This document shows positions 56,775 to 64,000 of a DNA stretch of 64,000 nucleotides, piece by piece. The DNA is taken from positions 124,001-188,000 of the forward strand of contig NW_025934720.1 in assembly GCF_000764305.2 (NCBI RefSeq), read 5' to 3'. The position numbers and the translations under genes are program-made. This stretch comes from Hyalella azteca (taxonomy: Eukaryota > Arthropoda > Malacostraca > Amphipoda > Hyalellidae). The notes beneath the pieces are model-generated. The model saw nothing but the letters and a program-made list of their open reading frames with translations, searched no databases and was not told where the DNA came from. How positions within the stretch are numbered: position 1 is the first letter of the stretch; each line of letters begins with the position of its first letter.

Positions 56775-57085
56775 GTACCGATAGCCATATCGACGGTGGG
56801 AATTTGGATAAGAGCTAAATGAGTATTTTAGGGGTCAGAGAAGGCGGTAGGGAGCTGATTTGGTGTTGCGGAGTTCGAAAAAGTAGGACTGATAGCCAAA
56901 TTGGCTGCAGGTTTTGGACAAGACGGCGCATGGAAGCCAATTTTTTGCTATAGAGGTGGTCAGCAAAGTGGTATATGGATCCGAATTGTTGTAGGAGAGT
57001 CTAGACAAGGTGGAATCGAAAGTCAGTTCAGTTAGAAAAGGAGGAACTGAGAGTCAAATCGGAGTGGCAAGGGTTTAAAAGGCTT
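56775..57085. repeat. Heavily decayed ~40-bp tandem repeat
   Basis: About seven loosely matching units of 35-45 bp with a common plan: (C/A)TGATAGCCAAATTGG, then a G-rich word, then TTTGGACAAG, then GG. Clearest copies begin near 56777, 56889, 56977 and 57043. The plus strand is purine-rich throughout. The array is old and unit borders are approximate. Confidence 0.5.
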
Positions 57086-57589
57086 AAAAACGACTGGAAA
57101 TTTGGCGTAAGATGCATACTGTTAATGTATCAGCGGCATGTCTCTTGAGCTCATGATGGCTTTTTTCTGCTGTGCAGATGACGTCTCAATTTTCTCAACC
57201 GACTGGCGTATTCAATTATTTTGTTTAGCATTTGTAGTATATGGAAGTCCATTGATTTTTTTTACTCATGGAACAATTGCAGTTTCCGGAATTGTATAGG
57301 TAAAAATAATTAATTTAAGCATTTCTATATTTTTTCCAGTTAACTTATTTAACAGCAAGACTTCATACTGCACTTTCACTTCCGTTCTGTGTCGCTGAAA
57401 TATTTTCAATTACCAACTACCATGAGGATTCCATTTATTTTATCCGACTGTCTAGAGATATTTTCTTTGTCATTAGAAGTTTTACCAAGGAAAAAGTTAC
57501 CGGATGCCTTTTTTCCGAGTATTTAAAGGTGGATTTGCTCAATGTTTGATCTCCAAGTTTACTCCCATTGATGGGATCAAAGTCTCCGG
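57086..57589. other. Intergenic DNA, nothing supported
   Basis: AT-rich, only short ORFs, no repeats of note. Confidence 0.5.
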
Positions 57590-57800
57590 AGTGTCATGCA
57601 ATTAACATCAACTTCGCTGGCCGGAAACCTCATTGGGAACACAAAACTCCTTCCTTGCCTCCATCTGAAGTAAAGCCTCATTAATAGAGGTTACGTGGGA
57701 CCGGGGCTTAATTCCGGAGCCATCATTTGATGATTCTCTTTACTTCCGTGGCTGCAAGACCAGCTCCATGGCACTCTATAGGATTACTATTAATTTCTAG
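57590..57800. promoter_or_regulatory. GC-richer block with TAAT-type sites (possible enhancer)
   Basis: The block contains CAATTAACATC, CATTAATAGAGG, GCTTAATTCCGG and ATTAATTTC, in sequence that is less AT-rich than both flanks and lacks an ORF. A regulatory role is inferred only. Confidence 0.2.
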
Positions 57801-60800
57801 GTAATGCGTTTCGGCGTCTGATAATGCGGGCGGTAGATCAAGGATCACAAATTAATCGATGATCTTTTTTTGGATGTCTTTTGGTCGCATCTCCGCGCAA
57901 GGCAGTTTCTCGCTTCGGTGGACACGCTTCCAATCTTAGTTTTGAGACGCCCTGAAGCCATTTTTTGACATGTGGCCTCGAGGACGTTGTGCTTTGAAAA
58001 AAAATATACCCACAAGTCTCTGGTTAGATATGCCTGCATGATTGAAAGTTTGAACATAAAGGCAAATGATCAAAGGAAGGATGAGTTGCACCAACCTGGT
58101 GAAATTTGGAAATCGGTTTCTCAACCTTTAGACATTATTAGATTTAGCATCAATTTAGTTATGAAAATATTACATGTTTTGCTTTTCTTGTTTGAGTTTT
58201 GATATGCAGTTTTAGATAAGATTTGAATTTTATAGGCAAGAAAACTCAAATTCTTGTTTGTTTTTAAGAATCTAGCATTATAACTTGAGAAGATATTTTA
58301 TTATTCTTTATAAACTTGTTTCGACGACTTATTTTTGATCAAATTAAATTTAACAATTCGAATGAATTTTTCTTCTCTAGCAGTGCCGATAATCTCGTAA
58401 TATTGTGTGTTCAAATGAGGTGCGGCAACCGATGAGAGGCAATGTTTTAATGAGACTCAGCCGATATGACGAGAAGCTGTGTCAGTTCACGACGCCCAGA
58501 AGTGCCCTTAAAGTTGCTCGAGTTCTCGACCTCATCTGAGTGCGCAGAGCTTGGCTCTCACGGTTCTTCCAGCCGCAAGTATCAGTGTAGTTTCTTGCTC
58601 AAATAATCACGCTCCAGAGATTTGTGCTCTCCTTGGTAGGATATTTTGGACGGCGGCTGCGTGGTAAGTATGCTCTTAATTCCACTTAGAGGTTGCCGCG
58701 CCAGCTGCCGCTACTCAATGTACACACAAAAAATCGACACCAACTCCTGGAGGTCTTGTCTTCTCATTTTCTCGCGAGAAAAACTTACCCTGAACTTAAT
58801 GGAGGCGGTAATGATTTCGGGACTCAAAGTGTAAGCTTTTTCCCGCAATTTTATACCCAACATCGTTGGCAAATTTCTTCTGTTCGCTTAACGTGCGGTG
58901 GGATTGAAGCTCAACGCAAGCCTGCAAATTTGTACTCGTTGTGAAATATTCGTTGCAGAAAGATTGATTTATTAGGTAATTTTTAGGCTGCGTAATGTCT
59001 ATATGAGTTGTGCAATTTTTCCCCTCTGTTTGTCCGGCAAACTTTTTTTAGTTCATTCATTGTTCAAGTAGATTTTATAAGGATTCAATGAAGATCAAAC
59101 GAACGAAATTTATTTTAATGAGGTCCATACGAGTGCGTTGCATAGCGTGCTAGTCAGGACGTCAGTTGGTGTAAAGAAGCAAGAGCAGGCGAGGCAGGGA
59201 TAGTGCAGTACTGTAGGATAGTCACTCCACGAGGAGCGTTTAGTTGTGTCGCAATAGCATCGTACATCTTGCCAGATGAACGCCGCCGAATTAGGATAAT
59301 TGAACCAACAAAAACTCGCGTGCTTTTTGTCCCCGCTAAAAATAAATGAATTGCCTAACTATCCCCACTTGTGTTACATCGTTGGCAATGCTCGCTTTTT
59401 ATGACCATCGTGGGAGCGAACTTTCAGGAATTCATTTTGGGATGCTGGTGAAATAAAGAGACTCTGCAGCACGGCTTGCATGGCGTGCGTCACGGCGCTG
59501 CTCGACACATTTGCTCAAAATATGGCGCCGCGTTGTCTTCCTTTGAAATTTTCATCGTAATATTGTGGAGCTTTTATTCGGAGTTTTGGCGTCCACGTGA
59601 CAAATGTTTCATGCCACGGTTCCCTGGCTGGAGTTGGAGTGCTAACGTTGCAACTTTTATTTCAATGAACTGCAAAATCGCCAGCCACGCAGAATTAGAA
59701 GTTGAAATTTAATCAGAGAGCAAATCTCTGTACAACGGCGACCTGCCTTCAGTTCATTCGCTATTTTCATAATTTGGTGCCAATGTCAGTTAGTTGCACT
59801 TCAAAGCTCGCATTTCCAGGAATATGGATTTTTCAATATCGACATATTGTTGACTGTCGCATCATAGTCTGCATTTTTTAGTATCCGTGGTTTAGACAAA
59901 ACTCGGGGTTGCTTCGGATTAATTAAATAATTAATTACATTAAATAAGTTTATTAACTAAATAAATATTTGAATAATAAACTAATGTGAGTAAGCTGTAC
60001 TTTTGATGGCTCACATTTCATGACGAACATCCCAGATTAGTTTGAACTTTGTCGACTGATGTGCACAGGTGAAAATGGAAATATTGATCGCATTTCACGT
60101 CGCATTATTCCGTTATTTCAAAAATTTTCTTGTCAGATCAAGAAAATTTTAGGTAATTTTTTGCATTTTTTATTCGAATATTTTGTGAAACTTGTTTTAA
60201 TAATATTAGTTACAGGGAACGGAAACAAGGAAAGTATGTTTTTATTTTTTGTAAAAATAATTGATCTTTGTGCACGATTCACGTTAAATTAAACTCAAAT
60301 GGGAAAATACAATTCAAATTAGTCTATTATAATAGAGTTCTGTGTGATGATACTATGCGAGAAATGGTATTTCCTTGCAAGCTGTTATGGCGTCCGTACT
60401 TGCAGAGGTCCATAGGACGTGCTAGCCGTCATAGAATTTACCGCAACATCCTTTATTTATTCAGAATTTACAGAGTTCTACAGGACAAATGAAATAAATA
60501 TCTAGATTTGTTCACACGTGACAGCTGTGTGAACGGCGACGCTTGTATCCTGCGACCTGATCAGTAGGCGCAGGCGAAGTTTTTTCTATGCAATATTTCA
60601 GCTCACCTCCCAATGGGGCATTTTGCTGCCGCAGCCTCTCGGGACCTCCCAAATCTGCCGCAGTTTGCCCCGTAGACTCTTTCAAAAATCCCACCATTTT
60701 CTAACCCTAAACATTTTTATCACACGTAATATTTCTCATTTTATGAGTTTTCATCTTTTGTTGAAAGAAGCGGAAGGATCCGAGATATTTTTTATGCCCA

Positions 60801-61717
60801 AGCGAGCAGCGTGCATTGTTTGCATAAAAGTGCCGATGGGCGACATGTTTTTTATTCTCTTGGGGAACCTGGAGCTGTAAAGTCTTCAGCTTCTCACCCT
60901 TCAGCGTCTTTCTCATGTTTACTTAAGCAGCTTTGCATTTTTCCATGGCTACTTTTAACATTCTCTGCTTCTGCAATATGCGCAATTTCTTTAGATTATT
61001 TATGTTGCTTGGTGAGTTGGTTTCAGTTGTTCTTCAATTTAAATGATTCAAATTTTCATCAAATCATGTTTTTTTTGCAGAAAGAAGAATGCCTGTTTCA
61101 TGGCATTGGAGCTAGATACATGACACGAATTCATAATTTTACCTGCAACGCTGCATCTGATCATTTTGATTTCTATAATATGTTTTACGTACCACAGATT
61201 CGAACATGATAACGCCAAACAAATCTCCGTAGTGCATGATACGATGTGCACTTCTTGCAATTTGTTGCCTTCGTGTAAACGATTGCCTCTTGCGGATAAG
61301 GTGCTGGTTTAATTTTGTTTTTATTTTCACCAATTAATGTTGTTTATGCTCTATCTGGAATTTTCCTAATCAGTAGAACGGAAAGGAGACTCCTCATCGT
61401 TTCAAATTTAATTTAAAAAAATTTAAAAGCAAAGAAAATTCCATAAATGTTCATCATGTCTTTTATAGAAAACGTTTTGAACCAGCTTTACCGTCAGATG
61501 GTGCTGGACTCCGAAACGCTTTCTGTAAGATATGATGAACCTTTGTGGAATATTTTTTTCTTTTAAATTTCTAATTAATTGACTCCTCAAATTTATGAAT
61601 GAAAGATATAAATTTACCTCTACATGTGAAACTTCTGTGCATTTGGCATAAGGTGCATTCTACCGATGAAGCATAATTAATTAAATTTGACTTGGAACAG
61701 AATAGCGAAGTGTAACT
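57801..61717. other. Intergenic DNA, no gene supported
   Basis: 3.9 kb with ORFs up to 132 codons (60811-61209, plus strand) that lack domains. GC-richer patches lie at 58400-58720, 59140-59330 and 60520-60700. No arrays and no RNA genes recognised. Confidence 0.4.
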
Positions 61718-61809
61718 TCATCTCTTAACAATCGTATTAAATGAGATGATTAATGATTAATGATTAAAAATGATTAATTAAAATCGTATTAATTCATCTC
61801 TTAACAATC
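61718..61809. repeat. 16-bp direct repeat around TGATTAA-rich core
   Basis: TCATCTCTTAACAATC occurs at 61718-61733 and again at 61794-61809. Between them are four TGATTAA-type units (GATTAATGATTAATGATTAA). A small segmental duplication. Confidence 0.85.
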
Positions 61810-62379
61810 TTCTCGTTAAATGTCACGTATTGTACCCGGATTGCTAAGCAGTCCTTGAGTTTCCAAGTGGCTTTCCTTTTGCTTTGTTAAGCAGATTTAA
61901 GATTTATACCCAAAAGAACTTTCGTTTGCTCACGCTAATCCTTCAGAATTATTTTTGATTAATGCCTTATAGAACTGCATATTCGCAGCCTCTCGTTTGA
62001 GAAACGGTGACTTTAATATTGGCTAACCTAGGTCGACAATTTTAGTGGTGGTAACATTCGCAATGGGAGTGTTTGGGTAGAAATGTATCCGGTTTCGTTC
62101 AAGTTTGAAACAGAAACATAGATGTTCTGTAGATTGTTAGATTAAGCTCTAATGAAGTCCATTTCCTTTAAACAAATTTTGGAAGTACTGTATAATGAAG
62201 AAGGCCGAATCCCATAAATTTAAGCTGCAATTCGTTTAAATTTATTATTTTGTGAAAACATTACCCACTTTTGTTATTATTTATTCTCCAAACTAGCGTT
62301 TTCTCGTGAGGTCGCTGGCTCTTAGAGCTTGTTATCCTTCAGCATGGCTACATTAGTGTTTAATCAAGCACGGCTCCAT
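61810..62379. other. Intergenic DNA, nothing supported
   Basis: AT-rich, no ORF of note, no repeats. Confidence 0.5.
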
Positions 62380-62575
62380 TGAATTACATTTCGATCAACT
62401 TGGTCGCTTCCATCAATCATGTGCAAGCCTGTCCCGCCGAGCCAATATTCTGTCGCAGGTCTCTTCCACTTAACGTCTACTGAGGCGATCCTTAACATTT
62501 GATGGGCATATTATTATTGCCATTAATTCAACTGTCGATTTATTCGCAGCTGTAATTAAACTAACTTTTAGAACG
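62380..62575. promoter_or_regulatory. GC-richer block with homeodomain-type sites (possible enhancer)
   Basis: ATCAATCA (62412-62419), GCCATTAATTC, GATTTATTCGCAG and CTGTAATTAAAC sit close together in a block without an ORF. The motif set is like that of the blocks at 12490-12780 and 29086-29345. Function is inferred. Confidence 0.2.
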
Positions 62576-64000
62576 CTGGATGAATCAGACAAAAATTTGC
62601 TCGTTGTCTTACGTATGGTTGTTTCCTGCCGACTGGCCAATACTGACATAAGAATTCGTGTGACAAAACCTGGTCTTGTTTATGGTTTGAAATTAAGATT
62701 ATAAACCTTCAAGATTTTAAATCGTAATTGGGATTTAAAGCGTGCGATATCTTCAAGGTTCCATGAATCAGTTTTGTACGAATTCAATGCACTCGTATCA
62801 AATGATAACCAAGCAACAGGTTTCATTCTGAAACCAATAACTTGAATTGTTTACGACTTTTTTCCATTTCCAGCTATGCAAGTAATTTTGTATTTAGTTG
62901 CTTAAATTAGGTAAAAATAATATGCAGGAGGAAAAGACGGGCTACTATACGGCCTGTAGTTTGTGGACGATAAGGCAATCTTGTGATGATCTCTACAAGT
63001 TTGGCCAATCAGAGTGGCCGGTTTGGATGGCCAGTTGTTCTGTAGTTTACGATTGGAGTTTCAAAACAAGATCATTTCCGCACTAACTTCCAAGATCCTC
63101 TCTTAAATACCCCGATTACCGACCAGGATCGATGTCAACCGCTGAGGCTTCCTACTTCAGGATCGGTAGCTTAACAAAAGCTGTAGCTTTTCGTAAGGCC
63201 TCTATAGATTGAAATCTGGGAGGGTGACTATTTACGTTAACAAACCGCATTTTTGTCACGTAATTCGAAATTTATTTGTAACAATTACTTTGATTTTGAC
63301 ACTATATATGGCCCTGGTTTCATATTGTGAAACTTTATACAGAAGTACTGTATATTTGAATACATAATATATATTTCATAATGGAATAAGCCCTTATTGA
63401 GGTAAGAAATAGAGGAGTTCAGTATCATTTGATTTGAATTTAATCTAGAAATAGTCAGACACTGAAGGCGAATAGTATGTGTTCGATTTCTTGGAACAAA
63501 GCGTAACGAGTTTTGCTTGAAGCAGTGGCGTCGTAATGGCGCATCCCGCTACGCATGCGCTGAGAATTTTTGTGCGTCGTTATTACTCGATGCAATGGTA
63601 ATGTTGATTGCATTCATGGCCTGAGAACGCTGGTTCTGCGGAAGGGATTCTTAAAAAATGCAATGGCCGAGGATTACCTTACCGGTTATCCCCCTCTATG
63701 TTTGCAAGCGAGAGCTTTAGGCCGTTTCTTTATGCATTTGTTATGGGGAGCTTGGCATGGCGGTCTTCCTGCAAAAACATCCAAGTAACAACTTTTAGGC
63801 CCATCAGTCTGGCCCATCAATATCAAGATTAAGATTTTTAATATCCTTTAACTTCCTTGATTTCCGTAAATTGTTCCGACATACAGGATGTGCTCGCAAT
63901 TATGATGGTAACCCTTATGAACTTATTCAAATTATGCATACCAGCTCATTTGTCATAAAATATCTTCACATAGAAAACGCTCAGGGCATATTCCTACTAC
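62576..64000. other. Intergenic DNA to window end
   Basis: AT-rich with a GC-richer patch at 63520-63800 that carries overlapping 72-74-codon plus-strand ORFs in different frames, neither with a recognisable domain. No repeats or RNA genes seen. Confidence 0.45.

Overview
This window looks like a gene-poor, AT-rich stretch of a metazoan nuclear genome, most likely arthropod. I found no complete protein-coding gene, rRNA, tRNA or CRISPR array that the sequence supports. The reasons for a eukaryotic call are: no long open reading frame outside tandem repeats, no operon-like packing, many minisatellites with different unit lengths, a decayed Tc1/mariner-superfamily transposase fragment next to a TA dinucleotide (about 38581-38935), and dispersed elements with internal GTCY microsatellites like those of Helentron/DINE-type non-autonomous elements in insects. 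The arthropod call is an inference, helped a little by two core-promoter-like arrangements (Inr+DPE near 992; TATA+Inr near 16975-17006). I cannot name the species.

Layout. 1-10 kb: AT-rich intergenic DNA with a CpG-rich block (911-1150), a decayed ~31-32-bp array (1341-1542), one copy of a dispersed element (2286-2710) and its inverted relative (9500-9697), and a weak candidate secreted-protein ORF (5030-5344). 10-20 kb: a purine-rich 7-bp array (10224-10381), a 12-bp array (10549-10891), an AT-rich palindrome cluster (12823-12912), a candidate TATA promoter (16975-17012), a 21-bp array (17663-17807) and a second 12-bp array (19277-19518). 20-30 kb: a compound 32-bp/22-bp minisatellite of about 1.3 kb (22757-24034), a near-perfect 40-bp palindrome (25425-25464), 53-bp and 25-bp repeats, a GC-rich hairpin-forming 27-bp minisatellite (27135-27659) and a 9-bp array (29891-29981). 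30-45 kb: mostly unannotatable DNA, the transposon relic, a 25-bp array (41575-41752), a candidate cysteine-rich small ORF (41903-42073) and a 20-bp array (43941-44066). 45-64 kb: two copies of an inverted-repeat/GTCY element in opposite orientation (46971-47139 and 52648-52769), two patches of a decayed 31-bp array (51246-51330, 52357-52612), a 24-bp array (54022-54092) and a heavily decayed ~40-bp array (56775-57085).

Several GC-richer blocks of 150-300 bp hold TAAT and ATCAATCA-type homeodomain-like sites. They could be enhancers of a distant developmental gene, but this rests on composition and short motifs only. I see no gene system or pathway. The notable content is repeat biology: an unusual density of minisatellites, two related minisatellite families side by side, and two dispersed families built around GTCY microsatellites.
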